From UBA1351 sp964563505 (lineage in GTDB: Bacteria; Bacillota; Clostridia; Lachnospirales; Vallitaleaceae), in the NCBI GenBank assembly GCA_964563505.1, contig CAZLXW010000003.1:37792-101791 (forward strand): a stretch of DNA of 64,000 bases, written 5' to 3'. Shown here one piece after another: positions 38,802 through 46,864 of this stretch. A program made the translations under genes and the position numbers. The stretch's first letter is position 1; every line of letters begins with the position of its first letter. The notes below the pieces were generated by a model. That model was not told the DNA's origin. It made no database searches and saw only the letters and a list, made by a program, of their open reading frames with translations.

Positions 38802-39854
38802 ATGAAATCACTTAGGATTGAAACAAATTTGTCAATGGAATTTCTTTATAATCTAACAGGTATTGCCTATTATTCGATGAACCAAACTTCCGATGAAACA
38901 CTTTCAACAAAACGATTTGACCATTTTATAACTGATTATGTCAAGTTAATTTATCCCAAATTACCTATTCTCGTCATTAATGACATCGAATTATTTTTAA
39001 GAGATTTTTCTTGCTTTTATATTGTTCTGCTTGATGTGATTATTCATGAAGATTTGGCACATCCTCTTGACCTTATTTATTATTTGAAAAATTTCTCAAC
39101 ACACGAATTACTTGACCTTTATATTGAACGCATTGATACGCCTATGTCTGCAGACACTGACAATATTCATTTAGACAAATTACTGGATGAATTAACTGGT
39201 CTACGCCATGAATATGGTATGGATAAAAAGCTCTACTATGAATTCACAAATTACCCGGAGGGTGTTATCGAACGTATGATTTATGCTTTCGAATTCATTT
39301 ACCAACATTTTTTTGCTAAGAACGAGGACTTTCTAAGACAACAACTTCAGATTCATCAAGCAAAGCATCAAGCATTACTTGATGAAAATCCAGAAGAATT
39401 TATCAATGCCATCTTATTTCAGAGCAAGGAATCTTTATCGAATGAACATACTTCTATTCGGATTTTTGTTGGCTATTACTTCGGAGATAAAATTTCTGTA
39501 GCCTATGGTAATCATGATGAAGTCTATTTTTTCTATGGACTTGCTGCTGAAAAAAAATTATATTCCGATCATCATCAAGCTCAATATGAGGAACTTATTA
39601 AGTCATTGGCTGATGACACCCGAAGAAATCTCATTCGCTTTTTAATGCATGCGCCACATTATAACAAAGAGATTTCAGATTATTTAGGAATAACAACAGC
39701 AACGATCAGTTATCATATCAGTCGTTTAGTCGATCTTGGCATTATTCATATGAAATATCAAGAAGGAAAACGCATTTACTATCAAGTAGATTCTGAGCGC
39801 TTCAACCAATTGTTTGAAGGCTTAAAACGCTACCTATACGTTGATCCCTTTTAA
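38802..39854 (+). CDS. ArsR-type winged-helix regulator with a long unknown N-terminal domain
   Basis: The C-terminal about 85 residues are a clear ArsR-like winged helix (LADDTRRNLIRFLMHAP, YNKEISDYLGITTATISYHI, YQEGKRIYYQVDSERF). The first about 250 residues form a helical domain I do not recognise, probably ligand-sensing; similar architectures occur in Firmicutes. The metal-site cysteines of classical ArsR/SmtB are absent. GAGGT precedes ATG 38802. Its stop codon shares TTAA with the stop of the converging MutS-like gene. Transcribed toward that operon, so it could influence it, but no direct evidence exists. Confidence 0.78.
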   Translation: MKSLRIETNLSMEFLYNLTGIAYYSMNQTSDETLSTKRFDHFITDYVKLIYPKLPILVINDIELFLRDFSCFYIVLLDVIIHEDLAHPLDLIYYLKNFSTHELLDLYIERIDTPMSADTDNIHLDKLLDELTGLRHEYGMDKKLYYEFTNYPEGVIERMIYAFEFIYQHFFAKNEDFLRQQLQIHQAKHQALLDENPEEFINAILFQSKESLSNEHTSIRIFVGYYFGDKISVAYGNHDEVYFFYGLAAEKKLYSDHHQAQYEELIKSLADDTRRNLIRFLMHAPHYNKEISDYLGITTATISYHISRLVDLGIIHMKYQEGKRIYYQVDSERFNQLFEGLKRYLYVDPF

Positions 39855-41401
39855 TGGTGCAATGCAATTAAGGCTTCATAATTCATGCCGTATTTTTTAG
39901 CAATCTCAATACCATAACTTTTTCCTAAAGGTCTCCCACGTTCAATAATGTAGGGAGACTTTTCCATATCTTTACCCGCAACAAGGCTTTGTATGGCTTC
40001 AGGATTAATTTTATCTTCTAATGATTCCACAAGTTCATGCAGATGCGTATTAAATAATACAAAACTTCTTTTTTGATAAATGGCTTGTAATATTTCTACA
40101 GATATTTGCAAACTTTCATGATGGGATGTTCCGGAAAAAGATTCATTCATAAAGAAAAAACTCTCCTCAGAGCAATCTTCAAACATAGCTTTAAATCGAT
40201 TGCACTCTTCTCCTAGTCGGCCATAATTCACTGTTTCTTTTTCTTCCCGTGGAAAATGAACCTTAAATTCCTTAATTAACGGCAAAGTTGCGCTTTGCGC
40301 CGGAACATAAAAACCCAACTGGCCCAACCATATCGTTTGCATTATACTCTGAGTTATGGTTGTCTTTCCGCCACGGTTGGCTCCGGTCAAAATATTAATA
40401 GGCCGGTTCTTATCAAGATGTATTGTATTCAAAATGACTTGACTTGGCTCTAAGGTCATGCCTAAATTTAGATGAAAGAGTCCATTGACCTTATAATCTC
40501 GTCCCCAGTCAGGAATGGCCATTTCAAACCCTTTTTTTATAAGCTGATTATACATGGTTACACCCACATCATAATAGGGTAAATCCTGGTGAAGTATACT
40601 GAGCACTTGCAAAATTTTCTGGGTGAACTGGTCACAGAAGCTGATTAATTGCAACATTGCCGGTTCCACTATTTTTTCCAGGCTATTTAGAGCATCGGGT
40701 GGTGCAACTGTCTCTTTTGCAAATATTTTTCGTGGTATAAGCATAACTTCTTTTACACCTTGGGCAACATAATATTCAATTTTTTTATCAAATCGTCCAT
40801 ATTTAAATTCTTCTTCACTGACATCTAATAAAATCGCTTCGACCGGTTGTAAATAACCATTTAAATTCAAACCAATTTTAATGCTTTTAACACCTTCTGA
40901 TAAAGATTTGATTTTCTCAATATCACGAATAAAGGCTTCATAGAGTCTTGAATGAACAATCTCTTGAAGCAGCTCATGATATTGGATAAGTCCTGGAGAT
41001 TTTATCTTTGCTTGATGAAAATTTTCCAAAATATCTTCAAGCATATTTCGAAGATTATCCACTTCTGACACCCGTTTAATCAAATTATACACCGTTGCTT
41101 CTTTTTCAAAGGAAAACTTGCTTAGTGTCATTTGATGATAGGCATCTTGTCCATCCATTAAAAGTTTTTCAAATAGGTCTGGATTATTCACGAAGTCATC
41201 TAATATACCTTGTCGATATTGAATATCGACTATATTAACTGGTACATCACCAAGCAATGTATACAAATCCTCTTGTTTTTCCGCTTCAAAATAGTTAAAA
41301 AACCAATCGATACCTATATCATTCATATCTTTTTTGGATAGGCCAAATGTTTTTTTTTCTGATTCTATCGTCCACAACAAACTCATGACTTGTTTACTCA
41401 T
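39851..41401 (-). CDS. MutS-like ATPase (second of tandem pair), lacks mismatch-recognition domain
   Basis: A 516-residue protein carrying the MutS-type ATPase at its C-terminus: Walker A TGANRGGKT (residues 339-347), Walker B with NESFSGTS (419-426; the family norm is DEx-GTS) and the FNTHLHEL segment (450-457; norm ATHYHEL). The first about 330 residues are helical (clamp/lever-like) and I see no mismatch-binding FxE motif. So it is a MutS-core protein, not a mismatch sensor. GAGGTG precedes ATG 41401, 12 bases after its paralogue. Asp-to-Asn in Walker B may slow metal binding, but the catalytic Glu is retained. Confidence 0.82.
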   Translation of the reverse strand: MSKQVMSLLWTIESEKKTFGLSKKDMNDIGIDWFFNYFEAEKQEDLYTLLGDVPVNIVDIQYRQGILDDFVNNPDLFEKLLMDGQDAYHQMTLSKFSFEKEATVYNLIKRVSEVDNLRNMLEDILENFHQAKIKSPGLIQYHELLQEIVHSRLYEAFIRDIEKIKSLSEGVKSIKIGLNLNGYLQPVEAILLDVSEEEFKYGRFDKKIEYYVAQGVKEVMLIPRKIFAKETVAPPDALNSLEKIVEPAMLQLISFCDQFTQKILQVLSILHQDLPYYDVGVTMYNQLIKKGFEMAIPDWGRDYKVNGLFHLNLGMTLEPSQVILNTIHLDKNRPINILTGANRGGKTTITQSIMQTIWLGQLGFYVPAQSATLPLIKEFKVHFPREEKETVNYGRLGEECNRFKAMFEDCSEESFFFMNESFSGTSHHESLQISVEILQAIYQKRSFVLFNTHLHELVESLEDKINPEAIQSLVAGKDMEKSPYIIERGRPLGKSYGIEIAKKYGMNYEALIALHH

Positions 41402-41413
41402 ATTACACCTCGA

Positions 41414-42976
41414 TCATATATCTTTTATCAATTGTTCATAAGTAACACCATATTTAAGCGCGATTTCTCTAGCATAGCTTTTTCCCAAAGGTTCCTGCTC
41501 AATCATAAAATACGTACTTTTATCATGTTCCATCTTCGTTGTCATACTTATCAAACCATTGTGCAAATGCTTCAAATCTTTTTGAGAAAGTTCTCCTAAA
41601 ACTTCATCATACAACTCATGTAAATGTGTATTAAATACAAAGGGCGTACCTGCTTTCATCATGGCCAAAACGCCTTGGGTCGCAACACTTAAACTTTCCA
41701 AATGACTTGTCCCTGCAAAAGATTCATTCAACAACATTAAGGACCGACCTGTTGTTCGTTTAAAGTTTTCTACAAAGAGTTCACATTCTCGGCCAAATTT
41801 CCCTTTATCAATAGACTCTTTTTCTAAGGCAGGAAAATGGGACTGAATCGTGTCCACTAAGCTAATCCGAGCTGTCTTTGCGGGAACAAATAAACCCAAC
41901 TGTCCCATTAACTGTATTTGTCCGATGCATTGCGTATATGTGGTTTTTCCGCCACGATTTGCTCCTGTCATTAAAAAATACTTCCTATTCGCATCCATAT
42001 GAAATTCATTTAAAACGATTGCTTCAGCATCGAAGGTATCTTTAATTGCCAAGTTAATATTATACCCCTCGGTAAACTCGAGGCAACTTTCCTCTTGAAC
42101 TATTTCAGGCTTTGTAATCGGAAGACCTTTTTCTTCCATTTTTTTAAACAATTGATAACTTGAACTATAAAACGCAATTTCTTCATAAAGTTGAATAAAG
42201 GGTTTTATATCGACACGTTCATAGGCCTTAATAAACGTTTCTAACTTTTCCTTATGGTCTCTTAGTGCATATTCAATCTCTTCGAGTATATTATAGTTCA
42301 TTTTTTGAACTTTAAAGACAGGTACATAACTCGAAACACGTCGGTCCAAAAAAGTTTGGTCATCCGCCAATGCATCCGAGACATGTCGAAATGCTTTTGG
42401 ATACCGGTATTGATGACTATCGACTTGTGTCACTTGAGCAAATTTGGGACGCATTCCTGATGTCATCGAAACGGATAATGTGGCTCCTTTTATCGTATTA
42501 AAAATATAATGAATCTCTTTCAAGTCACTTTTCATGGACTTATACCCATTTGTCAACAAATTAGCAGCTACACCATTTCTTAATGCCACCAATCCAGTCG
42601 ATTCAAGCGTGTAATACCTTAAAATCTGATCCAGTTCTTCAAGGCTGGTTATGGCTTTTTCCATGGTAATTAGCATATCAATAATTCGATACAAGTTTGA
42701 TACTTTATACAAATCCGAATGATATAATGGCTTTAGCTTATAAAACTCTTCTAAGCAATGTATAAGCTCGTCTAATAGTCCTTCATTCATCATAAAATCT
42801 TTGAGTATGGCTTGGCGAAATTCAATTGTCTGAATATCCATACATAAGGAATAAAGAATCTCATCATTCGAAAGAAGTTGTTCATAAACTTCTTCCAAAT
42901 TCAGATTCTCTATAATTTTATGTTCAATTGTATTTTTAATACTGGTATTCAGCCATAAAATACTTTCAAATTTCAT
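41414..42976 (-). CDS. MutS-like ATPase (first of tandem pair), lacks mismatch-recognition domain
   Basis: A 520-residue paralogue of the following gene with the same layout: helical N-terminal two thirds, Walker A TGANRGGKT (337-345), Walker B NESFAGTS (417-424), FNTHLHEL (448-455). Again no mismatch-binding domain is visible. Same Asp-to-Asn in Walker B. The gene overlaps the 3' end of the cobalamin regulator by 11 bases, so it is in that regulator's operon. The pair probably forms a heterodimeric ring like MutS/MSH dimers; the target (branched DNA, tRNA or a membrane/lipid process) is unknown. Confidence 0.82.
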   Translation of the reverse strand: MKFESILWLNTSIKNTIEHKIIENLNLEEVYEQLLSNDEILYSLCMDIQTIEFRQAILKDFMMNEGLLDELIHCLEEFYKLKPLYHSDLYKVSNLYRIIDMLITMEKAITSLEELDQILRYYTLESTGLVALRNGVAANLLTNGYKSMKSDLKEIHYIFNTIKGATLSVSMTSGMRPKFAQVTQVDSHQYRYPKAFRHVSDALADDQTFLDRRVSSYVPVFKVQKMNYNILEEIEYALRDHKEKLETFIKAYERVDIKPFIQLYEEIAFYSSSYQLFKKMEEKGLPITKPEIVQEESCLEFTEGYNINLAIKDTFDAEAIVLNEFHMDANRKYFLMTGANRGGKTTYTQCIGQIQLMGQLGLFVPAKTARISLVDTIQSHFPALEKESIDKGKFGRECELFVENFKRTTGRSLMLLNESFAGTSHLESLSVATQGVLAMMKAGTPFVFNTHLHELYDEVLGELSQKDLKHLHNGLISMTTKMEHDKSTYFMIEQEPLGKSYAREIALKYGVTYEQLIKDI

Positions 42977-43826
42977 CTGCGCTCCTCAACATTTTCTCCA
43001 ACGATTCAAAACCATCTATGCATCTGTTTGCCTCTTTTGGCACGCGTGTTTTATCTTTCTCAAATGCTTGACCACCCACGATAATTTTACATGATTCACA
43101 TGTCTCCTTAAGACGTTTTATTAAATTAACTAATGAGTCATTTAAAGATTCGGATGTTAAAGATAATGCAATAAATTCAGGTCGTATTTGCTCCACAAAT
43201 CGAATAACTTCACCTGTTGGAATATTGGCCCCTATATAATAAGGCTGATATCCTAATATATTAAAATAATCTGCAACCATTCGAATGCCTAAGGTATGTT
43301 GTTCCCCTGACAAAGCCATACACAAAACACTTCCTTTTGTCGGCGTCTTACGTTCTACATTCTCAGACACATAACTGACCATGCGCCAAACGCATTCTGA
43401 GATATAGTGCTCTTTAGCAATAGATATCTGTCCGCTTTCCCATAAAACCCCTACTTCATATAGCAATGGTTTAAACACGTTCTCATACAATCGAATAATT
43501 ACATGCTCCGTTATTTTTATATTCTTTACGATAGCAATAGCTTCTCGTTCATTCCCCTTAATTAGCAAGGCTAATAGTTTATTTCTCAATTCTTCTTCGT
43601 CTTTTAATTCTTTATTCTTTTCAATACTTTCTCGTCCAAGTAATTGGTCAACGGATATATCAAATATATCCGCCATATGCATTAAACTCTCTTGGTTTGG
43701 AAAGCGTATATCTTTTTCATAATTTGCAATCGTTGTTTGACCGACACCAAGGCGTCCACCTAACTCCTTTTGGCTCATATGATGTGTTTTTCGAATTTCT
43801 TTTAGGATCATTCCAAATGATTTCAA
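42966..43826 (-). CDS. XRE helix-turn-helix regulator with CarH-like cobalamin-binding module
   Basis: A 286-residue regulator. Residues about 5-64 are an XRE/Cro helix-turn-helix (MSQKELGGRLGVGQTTIANY). Residues about 82-160 are the helical cap of B12 sensors, with FKPLLYEVGVLWESGQIS and AKEHY giving an exact W-x9-EH signature (W129, E139, H140). Residues about 167-286 are the Rossmann cobalamin-binding domain with GEQHTLG (H177, EXHXXG in place of DXHXXG), SLTSES and GGQAF. These match the AdoCbl photoreceptor CarH (recalled W131, E141, H142, H177), but there the residue after W is His132 (upper ligand in the light state); here it is Glu. CarH uses a MerR-type DNA-binding domain, so the fusion is different. 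The start is TTG 43826, with AGAGG eight bases upstream. It heads the operon of two MutS-like genes. Confidence 0.85.
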   Translation of the reverse strand: MKSFGMILKEIRKTHHMSQKELGGRLGVGQTTIANYEKDIRFPNQESLMHMADIFDISVDQLLGRESIEKNKELKDEEELRNKLLALLIKGNEREAIAIVKNIKITEHVIIRLYENVFKPLLYEVGVLWESGQISIAKEHYISECVWRMVSYVSENVERKTPTKGSVLCMALSGEQHTLGIRMVADYFNILGYQPYYIGANIPTGEVIRFVEQIRPEFIALSLTSESLNDSLVNLIKRLKETCESCKIIVGGQAFEKDKTRVPKEANRCIDGFESLEKMLRSADEI

Positions 43827-43844
43827 AGTTATCACCTCTACATC

Positions 43845-43874
43845 ATTTTATCACATAACGTGATTACTTGTCCA
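43845..43874 (-). promoter_or_regulatory. promoter and operator of the cobalamin regulator - MutS-like operon
   Basis: Minus-strand TGGACA (43869-43874) and TAAAAT (43845-43850) are 18 bases apart. In the spacer lies a perfect inverted repeat, ATCAC-N5-GTGAT (43850-43864), the usual size for an XRE operator. The arrangement suggests autorepression. Confidence 0.6.
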
Positions 43875-43904
43875 TCATTTTGCAAAGACTTTCAATATGG
43901 CCTT

Positions 43905-44891
43905 TTATATGCTTTCCCACTGATTGGATTTTCCTGATTTCACCAACTGATCAATAATATGCATATTCATTCGGCTATCTTCTAAAGATAAGGGAACCTC
44001 TATATCATCTTTGACTGCTTTTGCAAAGGCATCTAGCATTTGGCCATATTGATTGGTCGGTTCAAACTCAATAACACGTTGTCCTAAGCTTGTTGTCACG
44101 ATAATTTTTCCTTTTATATCGTCTAAATCGTTAAAAGGAATAAGAACTTCAATTGCTCCCCCTGTTCCATATATTTTAACTTCCTGCATTGGATACATGG
44201 CTGTACCTACTGTAAATAAGACTCGTGTTTTTCCAAAGTCTAATATTGCAGATGAGAGTATGTCCGTTCCAAACGCATCGGAATAACTTATCTTAGATAC
44301 CACAGATACAGGATCTTGTTCAAGAATATATCGGGCCGAATTAATTGCATAACATCCAATATCCATCAGTGCACCACCACCATATTCTTTAATGTTTCGA
44401 ATATTGTTTTCATCTTGATTATTGTAGGAAAAAATTGTATGTATAGTCTGCACTTCACCAATACCTGAGACTTTCATAAGTTCTTGAACTTTTTTCCATT
44501 TAGGATGAAATCGATACATAAAGGCTTCCATAATTTTAACACCCTTAACTTTTGCATAGGCAATTAATTCATCTGTTTCTTTTGCATCTAGCGTGAAGGG
44601 TTTCTCACAAAGCACATGTTTCTTGGCATCAATTGCCTTTTTCATCCATTCTAAATGCATATGATTTGGCAAGGGAATATAGACAGCTTCAATCTCCGGA
44701 TCCTCAAGTAGAGCTTCATAACTTCCATAGATTTTTGGTATATCCCATTTCAGCGCTACTTTTTCTGCCTTTTCTTTATTTCGAGATGCTAAAGCCACCA
44801 ACTCAACTTCTTCAGATTGACTTAGGGGAAGCATGATTCTTGTCAATAAATGCCCCGAAGCACCTAATGCACCCATTTTTAGTTTACTCAT
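43905..44891 (-). CDS. Gfo/Idh/MocA family oxidoreductase
   Basis: A 328-residue NAD(P)-dependent oxidoreductase: N-terminal Rossmann GALGASGHLLTRIM, the family motif VLCEKPF (Lys is catalytic/binding), EAFMYRFHPKWKK and the C-terminal alpha/beta domain. Substrates of this family are sugars, inositol or dihydrodiols; the specific one is not evident. AGGAG precedes ATG 44891. It lies 79 bases upstream of the cobalamin regulator's start but has a separate message; no gene-level link is implied. Confidence 0.9.
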   Translation of the reverse strand: MSKLKMGALGASGHLLTRIMLPLSQSEEVELVALASRNKEKAEKVALKWDIPKIYGSYEALLEDPEIEAVYIPLPNHMHLEWMKKAIDAKKHVLCEKPFTLDAKETDELIAYAKVKGVKIMEAFMYRFHPKWKKVQELMKVSGIGEVQTIHTIFSYNNQDENNIRNIKEYGGGALMDIGCYAINSARYILEQDPVSVVSKISYSDAFGTDILSSAILDFGKTRVLFTVGTAMYPMQEVKIYGTGGAIEVLIPFNDLDDIKGKIIVTTSLGQRVIEFEPTNQYGQMLDAFAKAVKDDIEVPLSLEDSRMNMHIIDQLVKSGKSNQWESI

Positions 44892-44942
44892 TATAACCCA
44901 ACTCCTTTTCGTGTAATACTCTTATCATATCACAGTTAACTA

Positions 44943-44971
44943 TTGCTTTTCAAACTAATTTATGCTAAACT
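44943..44971 (+). promoter_or_regulatory. probable promoter of the ABC-F gene
   Basis: TTGCTT (44943-44948) and TAAACT (44966-44971) are separated by 17 bases, with the ribosome-binding site GGAGGT at 45005-45010. Confidence 0.5.
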
Positions 44972-45015
44972 TATCAAGTTTGAATAGTTCATTTTCACGA
45001 TTATGGAGGTCCATT

Positions 45016-46632
45016 TTGTTAAGTGCAAATAATGTAAGTTTAAGTTTTAGTGACAAGCAACTTTTTAAGAATGTTAATCTACAATTTAATCATGGTAATT
45101 GCTATGGTGTTATTGGGGCAAACGGGTCTGGCAAGTCCACTTTTTTAAAGATATTATCCGGTGAAATTGAGCCCAATACCGGCGATGTAACCAAAACCCC
45201 GGGAGAACGTATTGCGGTGTTGAAACAAGACCATTTCCAATACGATGCTGAAACCATTTTAGACACGGTTATCATGGGACATGAACGATTGTATCAAATC
45301 ATCCATGAAAAAGAAGCGCTTTATGCTAAAGAAGACTTTACCGAAGAAGATGGCGTCAAGTCAGCTGAACTCGAAGCAGAATTTGCTGAATTAGATGGAT
45401 GGGATGCTGAGTATGATGCAGAAAAACTCCTGATTGGGTTAGGTATTCCCAAAGATCTTCATCAAGTCAAGATGGGTGATCTTAACGGATCCGAAAAAGT
45501 CAAAGTTTTATTAGCGCAAGCTCTTTTCGGAAATCCACACACTTTATTACTCGATGAGCCAACCAACCACTTAGATTTTAGAACGATTAATTGGCTGGAA
45601 GAATTTTTAATCGAATATCCAAATACGGTCATTGTTGTATCCCATGATCGTCACTTTTTAAATAATGTATGTACGCATATTGTTGACATTGATTTTGGTA
45701 AAGCCAATCTATATATTGGTAACTATGATTTTTGGTATGAATCCAGTCAATTGATGTCACGAATGATTAACGATCAAAATAAAAAGGCTGAAGATAAAAT
45801 CGCTGAATTAAAAGCATTTATCGCACGCTTTAGTTCGAATGCTTCAAAAGCCAAGCAAGCAACGTCTCGTAAAAAAATGCTTGATAAAATTAAGCTTGAA
45901 GATATTAAGCCATCTTCAAGACGCTATCCTTTCGTAACCTTCGCTCAAGATCGCGAAGTCGGTAAAGAAATCTTACGCGTCGAAGGGTTATCAAAAACTA
46001 TTGATGGTGTTAAATTATTAAACAATATTAGTTTTACACTGAATAAAGATGATAAAGTTGTTGTTTTAAGTCGTAACGAGCAAGCGCGAAGCGCTTTATT
46101 TAAGATTTTAATGGGTGAAATGGAACCGGATGAAGGCGAATATACATGGGGTGTTACAGTAACAAAGGCTTACCTTCCAAAGGATAATTCAAAGTACTTT
46201 GAAGGGTCTGAACTCTCCCTTGTAGATTGGTTACGTCAATATTCTAAAGATCAAGATGAATCTTTTATTCGAGGGTTCCTCGGAAAAATGTTATTTAGCG
46301 GCGATGAAGCACTGAAAAAAGCTTCTGTTTTGTCCGGTGGCGAAAAAGTTCGATGCATGCTGTCCAAAATGATGCTCTCCGGGGCTAATGTGGTCCTTCT
46401 CGACGAGCCGACAAACCACCTTGACCTTGAATCCATCCAAGCTGTCAATGACGGTCTTATTAGCTTTAAGGGCAATGTTATTTTCTCTTCACATGACCAC
46501 CGATTCATTGAAACGGTTGCAAACCGCGTTTTTGAAATCACACCACAAGGTCTCGTGGACCGTTTATCCGATTTTGATGAGTTCTTAGAAAATGATGCCT
46601 TGCAAGCAGAAATCGATGAAATGTATAAGTAA
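45016..46632 (+). CDS. ABC-F ATPase (YbiT/YkpA-like)
   Basis: A 538-residue soluble protein with two ABC cassettes joined by a long charged linker (PtIM region about residues 240-310), typical of ribosome-associated ABC-F proteins. First cassette: Walker A GANGSGKST, DEPTNHLD, and a signature that reads LNGSEK rather than LSGGE. Second: LSGGEKVRCMLSK and DEPTNHLDLESIQ, canonical. The start is TTG 45016 after GGAGGT; the ATG at 44962 lacks a ribosome-binding site. The first signature deviation may bias activity to the second site. Monocistronic, with a strong transcription end just downstream. Confidence 0.9.
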   Translation: MLSANNVSLSFSDKQLFKNVNLQFNHGNCYGVIGANGSGKSTFLKILSGEIEPNTGDVTKTPGERIAVLKQDHFQYDAETILDTVIMGHERLYQIIHEKEALYAKEDFTEEDGVKSAELEAEFAELDGWDAEYDAEKLLIGLGIPKDLHQVKMGDLNGSEKVKVLLAQALFGNPHTLLLDEPTNHLDFRTINWLEEFLIEYPNTVIVVSHDRHFLNNVCTHIVDIDFGKANLYIGNYDFWYESSQLMSRMINDQNKKAEDKIAELKAFIARFSSNASKAKQATSRKKMLDKIKLEDIKPSSRRYPFVTFAQDREVGKEILRVEGLSKTIDGVKLLNNISFTLNKDDKVVVLSRNEQARSALFKILMGEMEPDEGEYTWGVTVTKAYLPKDNSKYFEGSELSLVDWLRQYSKDQDESFIRGFLGKMLFSGDEALKKASVLSGGEKVRCMLSKMMLSGANVVLLDEPTNHLDLESIQAVNDGLISFKGNVIFSSHDHRFIETVANRVFEITPQGLVDRLSDFDEFLENDALQAEIDEMYK

Positions 46633-46661
46633 GTCGAAATAAATACGAGAATATAAATCAT

Positions 46662-46804
46662 AAAAAGCAGGTCGCCTACGCTTGGGAGCGCAAGTCCTAA
46701 CGTCAGCCAGAAAGATGGTCCTAAATCAGTTGACTGATTCAGGACCATCTGACTATCTGAAGTCAGGACTAGGTTTCCCATGATGCCTAAACGACCTGCT
46801 TTTT
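46662..46804. repeat. 143-base nested imperfect palindrome with terminator-type ends
   Basis: The outer arms 46662-46674 and 46792-46804 (AAAA-AGCAGGTCG and complement) pair perfectly for 13 bases and carry A/T runs, so both orientations make a T-tailed hairpin. Inside, a 36-base near-perfect hairpin (46714-46749, GATGGTCCT arms) and further partial complementarity (AGTCCT, GTCAG, CCTA) extend across the whole interval. It sits between the converging ABC-F and chemoreceptor genes. It could be a large bidirectional terminator, a REP/MITE-like element, or both. Confidence 0.75.
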
Positions 46805-46864
46805 ATTCGGTATCCTCTATTTAAGAGTAAGAACATTGAAGTATTAACTTCCACTATTAAACAT

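Noticed and set aside
39851..42976. a defence system built from the tandem MutS-like proteins
   Set aside because: No nuclease, restriction, or toxin gene is adjacent, and the operon is headed by a cobalamin sensor rather than a defence regulator. A physiological role is more likely.
46251..46781. open frame antisense to the ABC-F gene
   Set aside because: It runs across the ABC-F coding strand and the palindrome, has no ribosome-binding site and low-complexity composition; a shadow frame.
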